Shown: positions 47,162 through 56,013 of the stretch, one piece after another | Numbering within the stretch: position 1 is the first letter of the stretch | Layout of the letters: each line of letters begins with the position of its first letter | NCBI RefSeq assembly: GCF_017163935.1 | Contig: NZ_JABVZR010000001.1 | Coordinates: 310,001-374,000, forward strand | Direction of reading: 5' to 3' | Source of the DNA: Novosphingobium terrae | Lineage (GTDB): Bacteria > Pseudomonadota > Alphaproteobacteria > Sphingomonadales > Sphingomonadaceae | Length of the DNA stretch: 64,000 bases | The notes under the pieces: model-generated | What the model was told of the DNA's origin: nothing | The model's input: only the letters and a program-made list of their open reading frames with translations | The model's database searches: none | Program-made: the position numbers and the translations under genes

Positions 47162-48307
47162 ATGATGAGCGATCCCTTCCAACTCAACGACGATCAGCTG
47201 GCGATTCAGGATATGGCGCGCGGCTTCACCGCTCAGGCCATCACCCCTCACGCGGCGCGCTGGGATGCCGAGCACCATTACCCCATCGAGGTGTGGAAAG
47301 AGGCCGGCGCGCTGGGGCTGGGCTCGATCTATGTCTCGCCCGAGGGCGGCGGCGCGGGGCTGGGGCGCCTTGAGGCGGCACTGGTGATGGAGGCGCTGGC
47401 CTATGGCTGCCCCGCCACCAGCGCTTTTGTCTCGATCCACAATATGGCCGCCTGGATGGTCGACAGCTTCGGGTCGGAGGATCTGAAGGCCCGCTGGCTG
47501 TCGCGGCTGGTGACGATGGAGGCCATTGCCTCCTATTGCCTCACCGAGCCGGGTTCGGGCTCGGATGCGGCGGCGCTGGTCAGCACGGCACGGCGCGATG
47601 GGGATGATTACATCCTCAACGGCACCAAGCAGTTCATTTCGGGCGCGGGGTACAATGACCTCTATCTCGTGATGGCGCGCACCGGGGATGCGGGGCCGCG
47701 CGGCATCTCCTGCTTTGCGGTGGAGAAGGATATGAAGGGCCTCTCCTTCGGCAAGCAGGAGGAGAAGCTGGGGTGGCATGCCAGCCCTACGGCCCCGGTG
47801 ATTCTGGAGAATGTCCGCGTGCCTGCCGCCAACCGGCTGGGCGATGAAGGGCAGGGCTTCCGCATCGCCATGGCGGGGCTGGATGGCGGGCGGCTCAACA
47901 TCGGGGCCTGCTCGCTGGGCGGGGCGCAGCGCTGTCTGGATGAGGCCATCACCTATGTGAAGGAGCGCAAGCAGTTCGGCCAGCCCATCGCCGCTTTCCA
48001 GAACACCCAGTTCCGCATCGCCGATATGGCCACCGATCTGGAGGCGGCGCGCGCGCTGCTCTATCTGGCCGCCACCAAGGTGACCGCAGGCGCCCCCGAC
48101 AAGACCCGCTTTGCCGCCATGGCCAAGCGACTGGCCAGCGATTCGGGTTCGACCATCGTCGATCAGGCGCTGCAATTGTTTGGCGGCTATGGTTATCTGC
48201 GCGACTATCCGATCGAACGGTTCTGGCGTGACTTGCGCGTTCACCGTATCCTCGAAGGCACCAATGAGGTGATGCGCATGATTATCGCACGCGATCTGCT
48301 GGCATGA
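47162..48307 (+). CDS. acyl-CoA dehydrogenase, isobutyryl-CoA dehydrogenase type
   Basis: FAD enzyme of 381 residues that oxidises a short-chain acyl-CoA, probably isobutyryl-CoA to methacrylyl-CoA in valine breakdown. The family features are MDARGFTAQAITPHA-like N-terminal helices, SYCLTEPGSGSDAAALVSTA (ACAD signature 1), GWHASPTAPVILENVRVP, and QALQLFGGYGYLRDYPIERFWRDLRVHRILEGTNEVMRM (signature 2 with the catalytic-site region). The isobutyryl assignment rests on sequence feel and on the next two genes, which match the following pathway steps. Two adjacent ATGs at 47162 and 47165 are possible starts. The stop overlaps the next start by four bases. Confidence 0.92.
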   Translation: MMSDPFQLNDDQLAIQDMARGFTAQAITPHAARWDAEHHYPIEVWKEAGALGLGSIYVSPEGGGAGLGRLEAALVMEALAYGCPATSAFVSIHNMAAWMVDSFGSEDLKARWLSRLVTMEAIASYCLTEPGSGSDAAALVSTARRDGDDYILNGTKQFISGAGYNDLYLVMARTGDAGPRGISCFAVEKDMKGLSFGKQEEKLGWHASPTAPVILENVRVPAANRLGDEGQGFRIAMAGLDGGRLNIGACSLGGAQRCLDEAITYVKERKQFGQPIAAFQNTQFRIADMATDLEAARALLYLAATKVTAGAPDKTRFAAMAKRLASDSGSTIVDQALQLFGGYGYLRDYPIERFWRDLRVHRILEGTNEVMRMIIARDLLA

Positions 48308-49362
48308 GTGAGGCTGAACAGCCCCCCGTTCTCGTCGAGCGCCGGGGCGCCGCCGGTCTCCTGTCTCTCAACCGACCGCGCGCCCTGCATGCGCTGAACC
48401 CCGAGATGATCGCGCTGATGGCGCAGGCCCTGCTGGCGTGGCGCGACGATCCGCTGGTCAGCACGGTGATCATCGATCACGCAGAAGGACGCGGTTTCTG
48501 CGCGGGCGGCGATGTGACAGCCGCTCGCCGTTCGGCGCTGGAAGAAGGCGGGGCCGGAGCGCGCCGCTTCTTCTTTGACGAATATCGCCTCAACCATCTG
48601 CTCTACACCTATCCCAAGCCGGTGGTCTCCTTCATGGATGGCGTCACCATGGGCGGCGGCGTGGGCATCAGCCAGCCCGCGCGCTATCGCGTGGCCACCA
48701 CCAACACCATGTTCGCCATGCCCGAGGCGGCGATCGGCCTGTTTCCCGATGTGGGCGGGGGCTGGTATCTCTCACGCCTGTCGGGGCGGCTGGGGCCTTA
48801 TCTGGCGCTGACGGGCGCGCGGATGAACGGGGCGGACTGCCTCTGGGCGGGGCTTGCCACGCATCATCTGCCGGTGGCGGCTCTGGCGCAGGCCAAGGCG
48901 CGGCTGATCGATGGCGAGGCACCGGGCCGTGTGCTGGGCGCCTTTGCCGATCAGCCCGAGGAAGCGCCGATCACAGCGCAGCTCATCCCCATCCTGAAGC
49001 ATTTCGCCAAGCCGACTCTGGAAGCGATTCTGGCCTCTCTGGCCGAGGATGACAGCGATTGGGCGAAGAAGGTTCTGGCCACGCTGGCCGGGCGCTGCCC
49101 GGTTACCTGCAAGGTGGCGCTGCGCCAGATGGCCGAAAGCCTGCGTCTGGATACGTTCGCCGCCAATATGGCGATGGAATACCGCCTTGCCGCGCGCATG
49201 GTGATGCTGCCCGACTTTGCCGAAGGGGTGCGCGCCGTGCTGGTCGACAAGGACAATGCCCCGGTCTGGACCCCCGCCACCCCCGAAGGCGTGAGCGAGG
49301 CGATGCTCGATGCGATCTTCGCCCCTCTGCCCGCAGCCGAAGAATGGAGCCCTTATGAGTGA
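48304..49362 (+). CDS. 3-hydroxyisobutyryl-CoA hydrolase (enoyl-CoA hydratase/isomerase family)
   Basis: 352-residue crotonase-fold protein; this length and the C-terminal extension (about residues 200-350) distinguish HIBCH-type hydrolases from ordinary ~260-residue hydratases. [35 protein letters not shown] (oxyanion-hole strand), [16 protein letters not shown] (second oxyanion-hole Gly) and [25 protein letters not shown] (acidic catalytic positions) are in the standard order. The enzyme releases free 3-hydroxyisobutyrate from its CoA ester in valine catabolism. It is coupled to the acyl-CoA dehydrogenase (ATGA) and overlaps the next start. Confidence 0.92.
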   Translation: MSEAEQPPVLVERRGAAGLLSLNRPRALHALNPEMIALMAQALLAWRDDPLVSTVIIDHAEGRGFCAGGDVTAARRSALEEGGAGARRFFFDEYRLNHLLYTYPKPVVSFMDGVTMGGGVGISQPARYRVATTNTMFAMPEAAIGLFPDVGGGWYLSRLSGRLGPYLALTGARMNGADCLWAGLATHHLPVAALAQAKARLIDGEAPGRVLGAFADQPEEAPITAQLIPILKHFAKPTLEAILASLAEDDSDWAKKVLATLAGRCPVTCKVALRQMAESLRLDTFAANMAMEYRLAARMVMLPDFAEGVRAVLVDKDNAPVWTPATPEGVSEAMLDAIFAPLPAAEEWSPYE

Positions 49363-50137
49363 GTCAAACCTGATCGTTGAAACGCAGGGCGCGGTGACGA
49401 TCATCACGCTCAACCGGCCCAAGGCGCTCAATGCGCTCAACAGCCAGGTGCTGGAGGAGCTGATCGCCGCCTTCGACGCTTTCGAGGCCGATGAAACCCA
49501 GCGCTGCGCCGTGCTGACCGGCAGCGGCGAAAAGGCCTTCGCCGCCGGGGCCGACATCAAGGAGATGCTCGACAAGCCCGCCGCCGAGTTCTTCCTGCAG
49601 GATTTCTTCAGCCGCTGGACCAGCCATCTGGTCAAGGGCACCCGCAAGCCGTGGATCGCGGCGGTGAACGGCTTTGCCCTTGGCGGCGGCTGCGAGCTGG
49701 CGATGATGGCGGACTTCATCATCGCTGCCGACACCGCCAAATTCGGCCAGCCCGAGATCAAGCTGGGCGTCGCCCCCGGCATGGGCGGCAGCCAGCGCCT
49801 GACCCGCGCCATTGGCAAGGCCAAGGCCATGGACCTGTGCCTGACCGGCCGCATGATGGACGCCGCCGAGGCTGAAAGCAGCGGTCTGGTCGCGCGCGTG
49901 GTGCCGCTCGCCAGCCTGATGGAAGAGGCGGTGAAGGCCGCCCAGACCATCGCGGGCATGGCGCCGATGGCCGCGCTGATGAACAAGGAAATGGTCAATG
50001 CCGCTTTCGAGACCACGCTCGATCAGGGCCTGCTGCTCGAACGCCGCATGTTCCAGGTGCTGACCGCCAGCGAGGACCGCGTGGAAGGCATGACCGCCTT
50101 CGTGGAGAAGCGCGCGCCGGTCTGGAAGGGCAAATAA
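49355..50137 (+). CDS. enoyl-CoA hydratase (short-chain)
   Basis: 260-residue crotonase. [38 protein letters not shown] (first oxyanion-hole strand), [27 protein letters not shown] (second), and [25 protein letters not shown], with the two catalytic Glu positions (E of PEIKLG and the upstream GCELAMM Glu), are intact, so a real hydratase is expected. In this position it would hydrate methacrylyl-CoA to 3-hydroxyisobutyryl-CoA, the step between the two preceding genes. It overlaps the preceding gene by eight bases. The 3-hydroxyisobutyrate dehydrogenase (mmsB) that would complete the route is not adjacent. Confidence 0.93.
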   Translation: MSESNLIVETQGAVTIITLNRPKALNALNSQVLEELIAAFDAFEADETQRCAVLTGSGEKAFAAGADIKEMLDKPAAEFFLQDFFSRWTSHLVKGTRKPWIAAVNGFALGGGCELAMMADFIIAADTAKFGQPEIKLGVAPGMGGSQRLTRAIGKAKAMDLCLTGRMMDAAEAESSGLVARVVPLASLMEEAVKAAQTIAGMAPMAALMNKEMVNAAFETTLDQGLLLERRMFQVLTASEDRVEGMTAFVEKRAPVWKGK

Positions 50138-50138
50138 G

Positions 50139-50221
50139 AGCCGGATTTTGCGGCACCGGCCCACTCCCCCAGCCCGGCCACCCATACCATTGACGGGTGA
50201 CCGAGCCGGGGGAGTGGGGCG
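50139..50221. repeat. second hairpin repeat family, copy 1
   Basis: Shares AGCCGGATTTTGCGGCACCG and the following GCCC-CTCCCCCA with the region at 59748-59780. CCCACTCCCCC pairs with GGGGGAGTGGGG across about 45 bases, with inner GC/GG pairs. It begins two bases after the enoyl-CoA hydratase stop and probably ends or stabilises that transcript. The remaining ~155 bases to 50379 hold the promoter of the outer-membrane protein gene. Confidence 0.8.
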
Positions 50222-50379
50222 CTAAACGCATTCGGCAACACTTCGTTACACAGCGGAAAGGCATCGCAACACAAATCCCGTCATGACAATGCCTGACCGG
50301 TTCCAGTTGGCCCGCACGAGGCTTTCGGAGTCGGCACGCAGGCGGAACGGTCTCGAATTTTCAGGGAGCGTTTCACATC

Positions 50380-51228
50380 ATGACGGGCAAAATCCTTCTT
50401 CGCGGCCTGATCGCATTGGGCCTTTTTGCCGGCAGCGCGCAGTCTGCCTTTGCCGAGGACGAAGCCCCCGCACAAAGCGGTAAGGGCTTCCTCGATTTCA
50501 CGGTGACCGGCACGGTCGGGCTGGTCAGCGACTACCGTTTTCGCGGCGTCTCGCAGACCGACAAGCATATGGCCATCCAGGGCGGCCTGACCGTGATGCA
50601 CAAGAGCGGGCTCTACGCCAGCACCTGGGCCTCCAACCTTGCAGGCTGGGGCCAGTTCGGCGGCGCCAATATGGAGCTGGACCTTGTCGGCGGCTACACT
50701 AAGACCTTCAAGAAGGTGACGGCGGACGTTGGCCTGACGTGGTACATGTACCCCGGCGGCTCCAACACCACCGATTTCGCCGAGCCTTATGTGAAGCTCT
50801 CCGCGCCGCTGGGCCCGGTCAGCGCGCTGGTCGGCGTGGCCTATGCCCCCAAGCAGAAGGCGCTGGGCAACTTCTCGAACACGCCCACCAGCCGTGGCCA
50901 GAGCTGGGACAATCTCTATGTCTGGGGCGATGTGAACTACGCCATCCCCGGCACCAAGCTGAAGCCGCGCGCCCATGTCGGCCATTCCAACGGCAACCCC
51001 GGCCTTGGCCCGAACGGCACCAGCGTGACGCCGACGGGCGCCTATTGGGACTGGAACCTTGGGGCAGATTACGCAGTGGCAGGGCCGATCAGCGTTGGTA
51101 TCAGCTATATTGATACCAACATTTCAAAGGCCAAAGCCGCTTACCTGCAGCCCAATTTCTCTTCTACCAAGGACGGTTCGTCGATCGCGGGGAGCACCGT
51201 GGTGTTCTCCCTGACGGCAGCCTTCTGA
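50380..51228 (+). CDS. TorF-family putative outer-membrane protein/porin
   Basis: 282 residues; signal peptide of about 25 residues ending QSAFA, then an outer-membrane beta-barrel-like protein with the family opening FTVTGTVGLVSDYRFRGVSQTDKHMAIQGGLTV and GLYASTWASNL. Alternating strands with aromatic residues continue to the C-terminal STVVFSLTAAF, whose final Phe is the typical barrel-assembly signal. The protein group is annotated as TorF-like putative porin, with no firm substrate. CAGGGAG precedes the ATG. An intrinsic terminator follows, then repeat copy G. Confidence 0.88.
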   Translation: MTGKILLRGLIALGLFAGSAQSAFAEDEAPAQSGKGFLDFTVTGTVGLVSDYRFRGVSQTDKHMAIQGGLTVMHKSGLYASTWASNLAGWGQFGGANMELDLVGGYTKTFKKVTADVGLTWYMYPGGSNTTDFAEPYVKLSAPLGPVSALVGVAYAPKQKALGNFSNTPTSRGQSWDNLYVWGDVNYAIPGTKLKPRAHVGHSNGNPGLGPNGTSVTPTGAYWDWNLGADYAVAGPISVGISYIDTNISKAKAAYLQPNFSSTKDGSSIAGSTVVFSLTAAF

Positions 51229-51242
51229 GGAGCCCAACTGAC

Positions 51243-51280
51243 GGGGGTGTCCGATTGCGGTCTGGCATCCCCGGTTTTTT
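51243..51280 (+). terminator. intrinsic terminator of the TorF-like gene
   Basis: GGGGGTGTCC and GGCATCCCC form a stem with two G-T wobble pairs and are followed by GGTTTTTT, 15 bases past the stop. Confidence 0.75.
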
Positions 51281-51304
51281 GAAGAGATTTGAAGGAAGAG
51301 AACA

Positions 51305-51539
51305 TGCGAGGGGGTTACCCCCTCGCGCTCCCAGAACGTCTTCCGGCGCAAAGGCAGTGGTACCCGATCCGAGTGTCTGGCCTCTCCACCTGTGCGAGAA
51401 GGCGCCGCAGGCAGTCAATGTTTCGGATGGCAGCTGTGCCGAGAGTTTTAAAGCCTGCGGCGCGGCAAATTGAGCGCAAGGCCGAAGCTGATGCACTCAC
51501 GTAGACATTAAAGGGAGCGCGAGGGTTATGACCCTCGCA
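51305..51539. repeat. dispersed palindrome-ended element, copy G (235 bp)
   Basis: End palindromes at 51306-51326 (GCGAGGGGGT/ACCCCCTCGC) and 51519-51538 (GCGAGGGT-TATG-ACCCTCGC). Body orientation as in E and F. It is convergently placed: 24 bases beyond the TorF terminator and nine bases before the LacI-gene stop. Confidence 0.93.
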
Positions 51540-51547
51540 TCTTACCT

Positions 51548-52621
51548 TTAACCTTCCACCAGAACCTTCTTCGAACTCGCCCGCCGCAACAGACGCACAG
51601 GAACGCGCTGCTTCTCGACAGCCTTGCCGGCGATCACGCTCAACAGACGATCCACCAGCGCTGCCCCTGCCGCGTGGAAATCCGGCTCGATGGTGGTCAG
51701 CGCGGGCGAGGCCAGCGCCCCGGCGCGAATGCCGTCGAAGCCCACCACGCCCACCTGATCGGGCACAGAGATGCCATGATCGCGCAAGGCAGGCAGCACG
51801 CCCAGAGCCATTTCGTCGCAGCAGCAGAAGATCGCGTCGAAAGGCTCACCCGATGCGATCAGGGCTTCCGCGGCGCGGCGGCCTTGCTCATCACGGCTGT
51901 AGCCTTCCTCGAAGGTGATGAGGCGCGCGGGGTAGCCTTCTTCGGCCATGCGCTCGGCATAGCCCTGCCAGCGCTCCTTGAACTGGCGCTGGGCCGAGGT
52001 TTCAGAGGCGATGCAGACGATGTTGCGATAGCCCGCTTCGATCAGATGGCCGGTGGCGAGGCGCGCACCGCCGCGATTGTCCGAGCGAATCCAGTCGAGA
52101 TCCTCGATCGGGCTGCCCCAGCAGACGATGTCGGCGCCGCCCTTGGCGATCTCGTGGAAATAGTCCCAGGCGGCGGAGTTCTCGCTGGTGCCGATGACGA
52201 TCATGCCGTCGGCCTTGCGCTGCTCCTGATAGAGGCCGCGCAGCTCGTCGGGGGCGCCCTGGAAGCTGACCAGCGTGTCATGCCCGCGCGCGGAGGCGGC
52301 GGCGCAGACGCTGCCCAGCAGCGAGAAATGGAAGGGGTTGAAGTCCTTCATGTCCTGCACGGGGCGGACCACGACGACCACGGCCAGCGTGCCGGTCTTG
52401 CCGGTGCGCAGGCGGGCGGCGTTTTCGTCGACATGGTATTTCAGCTTGGCGGCGGCGGCGGCGACGCGCGCGCGCGTGGCTTCGCTGACCACGGGGTCGC
52501 CCGCCAGCGCGCGGCTGACGGTGGATTGGCTGACGCCGGCCTCTGCCGCCACGTCAAAGCTGGTGACGCGGTAGCGGCGTGGGGCGGCTTGCCCGTGATC
52601 CTGGGTGGTATCCTCAACCAT
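51548..52621 (-). CDS. LacI-family transcriptional regulator
   Basis: 357 residues. The N-terminal helix-turn-helix at about 20-45 reads TSFDVAAEAGVSQSTVSRALAGDPVVSEATR, with the hinge helix VAAAAAKLKYHVDENAARLRTG. The periplasmic-binding-protein-like sensor domain follows: TLAVVVVVRPVQDM, then the ADGMIVIGT strand, the DAIFCCCDEMALGVLPALRDHGISVPDQVGVVGFDG block and LTTIEPDFHAAGAALVDRLL, all typical of LacI/GalR repressors of carbohydrate genes. It lies 45 bases behind an SDR gene and is last of a NUDIX-SDR-LacI group. The effector is unknown. Confidence 0.95.
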   Translation of the reverse strand: MVEDTTQDHGQAAPRRYRVTSFDVAAEAGVSQSTVSRALAGDPVVSEATRARVAAAAAKLKYHVDENAARLRTGKTGTLAVVVVVRPVQDMKDFNPFHFSLLGSVCAAASARGHDTLVSFQGAPDELRGLYQEQRKADGMIVIGTSENSAAWDYFHEIAKGGADIVCWGSPIEDLDWIRSDNRGGARLATGHLIEAGYRNIVCIASETSAQRQFKERWQGYAERMAEEGYPARLITFEEGYSRDEQGRRAAEALIASGEPFDAIFCCCDEMALGVLPALRDHGISVPDQVGVVGFDGIRAGALASPALTTIEPDFHAAGAALVDRLLSVIAGKAVEKQRVPVRLLRRASSKKVLVEG

Positions 52622-52666
52622 GGCGCCTGCTTTGTCAGCAGGAGGGGGGGCTTGTCCAGCGATGTT

Positions 52667-53416
52667 TCATCGCGCGCTTAAACCGCCGTCGAGCCGCAGT
52701 TCGGCGCCGGTCATAAAGCTGCTGGTCGGGCTGGCGAGATAAAGGGCGCCTTGCGCCACTTCCTGCGCCGTGGCGATGCGGCCCATGGGGAGCTGCGCGC
52801 CCAGTTTCGCGCGCAGGATATCGCCGGGCATGGTGGGGGCAAAGCTGTCGACCATGGCGGTGTCGGCATAGGCGGGCAGCAGGGCGTTGCAGCGGATATC
52901 CCAGCCGTTCTGGGCGCAATGGAGTGCCACGCTGCGGGTCAGCGCGCAGACGGCGGCCTTGCTGGCGCCGTAGGCGGCGGTTTCGGCGCGGGCGTTATGC
53001 GCGGCGGCCGAGGCCATGTTGACGATGGTGGCGGGCTGGCTCTCGCGCAGCAGCGGCAGGGCGAGGCGGCAGCCGAGATAGGCGCCATCGGCATGAACGG
53101 CGAACGCGCGGCGCCAGTCGGCCAGCGTGGTGTCCTCGAAGGGGCCGCCCACGGGGATGCCGGCGTTGTTGACCAGAATCGACAGGCCGCCGAGTTTGTT
53201 TCGCGCGAAGGCGAGGGCGGTGTGCCAGCTGTCCTCGCGAGTCACATCGAGAGGGTGGGAGAGGGCGCCGATTTCCTCCGCCAGAGTGGCGGCGGCATCG
53301 CCCTTCAGATCGGTGATCAGCACGCGCGCACCCTCGGCGGCGAAGAGCCGGGCGATCTCCGCGCCCAGCCCTTGTGCCGCGCCGGTGATCAGCGCTGTCC
53401 GTCCGGCCAGTTTCAT
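52667..53416 (-). CDS. SDR-family oxidoreductase
   Basis: 249-residue short-chain dehydrogenase. GAAQGLGAEIARLF is the glycine-rich nucleotide site, with an Asp in LITDLKGD that favours NAD over NADP. ILVNNAGIPVGGP and the triad Ser of VNMASAAAHNAR with the Tyr-Lys of AAYGASKAAVCALT are intact; the C-terminal FMTGAELRLDGGLSAR is classical. The substrate is unknown; linkage to a LacI regulator suggests sugar or polyol metabolism (inference). It starts ten bases after the NUDIX gene. Confidence 0.92.
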   Translation of the reverse strand: MKLAGRTALITGAAQGLGAEIARLFAAEGARVLITDLKGDAAATLAEEIGALSHPLDVTREDSWHTALAFARNKLGGLSILVNNAGIPVGGPFEDTTLADWRRAFAVHADGAYLGCRLALPLLRESQPATIVNMASAAAHNARAETAAYGASKAAVCALTRSVALHCAQNGWDIRCNALLPAYADTAMVDSFAPTMPGDILRAKLGAQLPMGRIATAQEVAQGALYLASPTSSFMTGAELRLDGGLSAR

Positions 53417-53426
53417 AGGGGCAGCC

Positions 53427-53993
53427 TCATGCGGGCAGGCCCAGCCCCGTGATCCACGGCGCCAGCAGGGTGAGCATCTTCACATCCACGGCCAGCCCTC
53501 GCGCGCGGGCCTGCGCCACGAAAGCGGGCAATTCCGCCAGCGCCACGCGATGGACAGTGATGTTTTCGCCTTCCACGCCGCCGCCCGCGCTGATCTTCTC
53601 CAGACCATGGGCGCGCAGCAGGGTGAAGCTTTCCGAGACCATGCCGGGCGAGGACCAGAATTCGCCCACCACCTCCATACGGGCGGCGCGATAGCCGGTT
53701 TCTTCCTCCAGCTCGCGGTTGGCCGCTTCGGTGGGGTCTTCATCGGGGTTGTCCAGCGTGTCGCCCACCAGACCCGCCGGCAGTTCCAGACAGGGGCGGC
53801 CCAGCGGCACGCGGAACTGCTCGACCAGAATGACCTCATCGCCGTCGATCGGCAGGATCACGGCGGCGCGAATGCCCCGGGCGCGGCTGACATACTCCCA
53901 CTTGCCGCGCGTCTTGGCGGTGATGAAGCGGCCCTGCCACTGGATGTCCTCTGCCATGCTCATCTCTTCTGGCAGAATGGTGTCGGCGCTCAT
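53427..53993 (-). CDS. NUDIX hydrolase (ADP-ribose pyrophosphatase type)
   Basis: 188 residues. The NUDIX box spans GLVGDTLDNPDEDPTEAANRELEEETGYRA, with the metal-binding REL-EE-TG core present and a few extra residues ahead of it. The preceding strands VILPIDGDEVILVEQFRVPLGRPCLELPAG, with QFR and E-x-PAG, match ADP-ribose/nucleotide-sugar pyrophosphatases. A conserved start (QGRFITAKTRGKWEYVSR) precedes it. The ATG at 53993 has AGGAG six bases upstream, better than other candidates. It leads the NUDIX-SDR-LacI set. Confidence 0.9.
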   Translation of the reverse strand: MSADTILPEEMSMAEDIQWQGRFITAKTRGKWEYVSRARGIRAAVILPIDGDEVILVEQFRVPLGRPCLELPAGLVGDTLDNPDEDPTEAANRELEEETGYRAARMEVVGEFWSSPGMVSESFTLLRAHGLEKISAGGGVEGENITVHRVALAELPAFVAQARARGLAVDVKMLTLLAPWITGLGLPA

Positions 53994-54180
53994 GCGAATC
54001 TCCTGGGGGTGGATGCCGGGGACATAGACCACTGCGGCCATGGCTGACAGTCTGCGCGATAGTCCTTTGGTTAACAAGGATTTGCGTCGGGACGCAGGGC
54101 ATGTCCGGCGTGGCGGCTTGAGGTGGCCGGGCGAGTGTGGCAGGCAAGCATGCGGACTTCATGCTGTAAGGGGATAGGCT

Positions 54181-54615
54181 ATGGCGATGTTTGGAGACTT
54201 CAAGACCTTTATCGCGCGCGGCAATGTGCTGGATCTGGCGGTTGGTGTGATCATCGGCGCGGCCTTCGGCAAGATCGTCTCCTCGCTGACCGAGGATGTG
54301 CTGATGCCGGTGATCGGCAAGATCACGGGCGGGATCGATTTCTCGTCCAAATTCATCCTGCTCAGCGATATTCCCGCCAGCTACAAGGGCGGCGAGACCG
54401 ATTATGCCGCGCTGAAGAAGGCCGGCGTGGCGATGCTGGGCTATGGGTCCTTCATCACCGCCATCATCAACTTCCTGATCATGGCCTTCGTGATCTTCCT
54501 GCTGGTGCGCCAGGCCAACAAGCTGATGCCCAAGCCCGAGGCGCCCGCCGCCCCCACCGGCCCGAGCGAGGTGGAGGTCCTGCTGGAAATCCGCGATGCG
54601 CTGAAAAAGAACTGA
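54181..54615 (+). CDS. mscL: large-conductance mechanosensitive channel
   Basis: Pentameric inner-membrane channel that opens on hypo-osmotic shock. 144 residues (usual 130-145). The N-terminal amphipathic helix GDFKTFIARGNVLDLAVGVIIGAAFGKIVSSL with the first transmembrane segment, and the second, YGSFITAIINFLIMAFVIFLLV, flank a periplasmic loop. The cytoplasmic bundle EVEVLLEIRDALKKN closes the protein. A second ATG two codons later is an equally possible start. An intrinsic terminator follows. Confidence 0.98.
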   Translation: MAMFGDFKTFIARGNVLDLAVGVIIGAAFGKIVSSLTEDVLMPVIGKITGGIDFSSKFILLSDIPASYKGGETDYAALKKAGVAMLGYGSFITAIINFLIMAFVIFLLVRQANKLMPKPEAPAAPTGPSEVEVLLEIRDALKKN

Positions 54616-54640
54616 TCTTTCAGCTTTATCGACATCTGAT

Positions 54641-54672
54641 GGGGGCAGGCCGCCGGTCTGCCCCTTTTCTTT
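54641..54672 (+). terminator. mscL terminator
   Basis: GGGGCAG and CTGCCCC form a stem around an eight-to-nine-base loop and run into TTTTCTTTT. Confidence 0.88.
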
Positions 54673-54716
54673 TGCGCAATCGCGCCTATATCGGGCGCTG
54701 CCGGGCTTGCCCGGAT

Positions 54717-55062
54717 ATGGCGATAAACTGCGGCGTGTACTAGGCGCAGCGGACCCGGGGGCGGTACCCGGCGGCTCCACCATCACCACCGGCTAAAGGG
54801 CCGGGCTCCGTTGTCGCGGAGGTGTTGACGGGGCCGAACTAGGATCGACGTGTGTTGAAAAGCGCTGTTTTCGCCCGGGCTGAGTAACCCGTTCAAGGCT
54901 CAAAACTCATAAGTGCCAACGACAACGAAGCACTTGCTCTGGTTGCGTAATTCTAGGACCTAACGGTCTGAAGTTACAACACTATAGCACGGTTGAACCC
55001 ACCGGGTAACAGAAGGGAGTTCGGGGGCTGGGGGCGAGCCTATCAACAGAATCGCCCTACCT
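54717..55062 (+). ncRNA. ssrA: transfer-messenger RNA, circularly permuted two-piece form
   Basis: Rescues stalled ribosomes and tags the unfinished protein. The upstream (acceptor) piece ends with the T-arm CCGGG-GGCGGTA-CCCGG, CGGCTCC and ACCA (CCA at 54780-54782). After a removed spacer (about 54783-54829) the coding piece starts GGGGCCG at 54830, which pairs with CGGCTCC to rebuild the acceptor stem, including the G3-U70 alanine identity pair. The tag frame at 54915-54950 encodes ANDNEALALVA and stops at TAA. This layout, 3' half before 5' half, is the permuted arrangement known from alphaproteobacteria. Outer boundaries are approximate. Identity is firm. Confidence 0.93.
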
Positions 55063-55136
55063 TCCTTTCAGATGCAATCGCGCGCGCAGCAGGCTATGCA
55101 AGCCGCTGATCGATCACGATTGCCTGAAGGATTCCC

Positions 55137-55631
55137 ATGCCGGTGTCTTCCCTGCCCGCTTTGCTTGGCGCTTTGAGCCTGCCTTTCTCGCTTCAGGCCG
55201 CGTCCACTGCCACGCCGCCTTTCGATCTGGCGGGACGCACCGTGGTCGCCACGTTTCAGGGCGAGGGCGCGCAGATCTATGCGTGCAAGGCCGGGCCCGA
55301 TGGCGCTCTCACCTGGACCTTTCGCGAACCCGTTGCCGCGCTGATCGAGAGTGGCAAAACCGTGGGTCGCCATTTCGCCGGGCCGCGCTGGGAGCTGGAG
55401 GATGGCAGTCTGGTGCAGGGCAAGATGGCGCAAAGCCAGCCCGGCGCCTCGGTGCAGGATGTGCCGCTGCTCAAGCTGGATGTGGTGAGCCATGAAGGGC
55501 ACGGCCGACTGGACGGGGTTACCGCGGTCTATCGGCTGAACACCAGAGGCGGCGTGCTTCAGGGGGCCTGCACCACGCCGGGCGCGATGCAATCTGTGCC
55601 TTATGCGGCGGATTACGTCTTCGCGTGGTGA
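55137..55631 (+). CDS. DUF3455-family secreted protein
   Basis: 164 residues with a signal peptide (LPALLGALSLPFSLQAAS). The mature protein follows the DUF3455 pattern: GAQIYACKAGPDGALTWTFREPVAALIE, GKTVGRHFAGPRWELEDGSLVQGK, VPLLKLDVVSHEGHGRLDGVTAVYRLNTRGGVLQGACTTPG and VPYAADYVFAW. It has two Cys that could pair. The family function is unknown; members occur in fungi, plants and bacteria. AAGGA lies six bases before the ATG. The 3' end overlaps the convergent gene at 55613 by 19 bases. Confidence 0.85.
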   Translation: MPVSSLPALLGALSLPFSLQAASTATPPFDLAGRTVVATFQGEGAQIYACKAGPDGALTWTFREPVAALIESGKTVGRHFAGPRWELEDGSLVQGKMAQSQPGASVQDVPLLKLDVVSHEGHGRLDGVTAVYRLNTRGGVLQGACTTPGAMQSVPYAADYVFAW

Positions 55632-55903
55632 AGCGGGGCGGGGGATGAGCTGTCTTCCGTTTGCCGTTCGGCCCGCCTGGCGGCCTCATACTTCAGGCAA
55701 TCCAGAATCTTGCCGCCGGCCATAAAGACCGAGCCCATGCAGGCCAGAAACAGCAGCTTGCCGCCAAAGCCGGGATATTGCCCCAGATAGGCCTGCCCGC
55801 GCTGCACGGCCCCTGTGGCCAGCGCATAGATGATCATGAACGCCTCGGGGCGAGTCTTGATCACGAAGAGGCGGGCCAGCTTGGTCAGCATGGGGGGCAG
55901 CAT
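55613..55903 (-). CDS. small membrane-associated hypothetical protein (96 aa)
   Basis: 96 residues with two moderately hydrophobic segments: FMIIYALATGAVQRGQAYL, and GGKLLFLACMGSVFMAGGKIL, followed by a charged C-terminus RRAERQTEDSSS. It looks like a small two-helix inner-membrane protein. AAGGA lies five bases before the ATG at 55903. I recognise no family beyond hypothetical proteins of similar shape in sphingomonads. Its end overlaps the DUF3455 gene. Confidence 0.7.
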   Translation of the reverse strand: MLPPMLTKLARLFVIKTRPEAFMIIYALATGAVQRGQAYLGQYPGFGGKLLFLACMGSVFMAGGKILDCLKYEAARRAERQTEDSSSPAPLHHAKT

Positions 55904-56013
55904 CGAGTCCTTGAAGACGCCGTTTGTCTGGCGTCTTCAGGAAGATGGGCCGGTCGGGCGCGCCTCGCAAGTCTTGCTTAAAGCGATGTTAACCAAGCCT
56001 TGTCCGAAATCGG

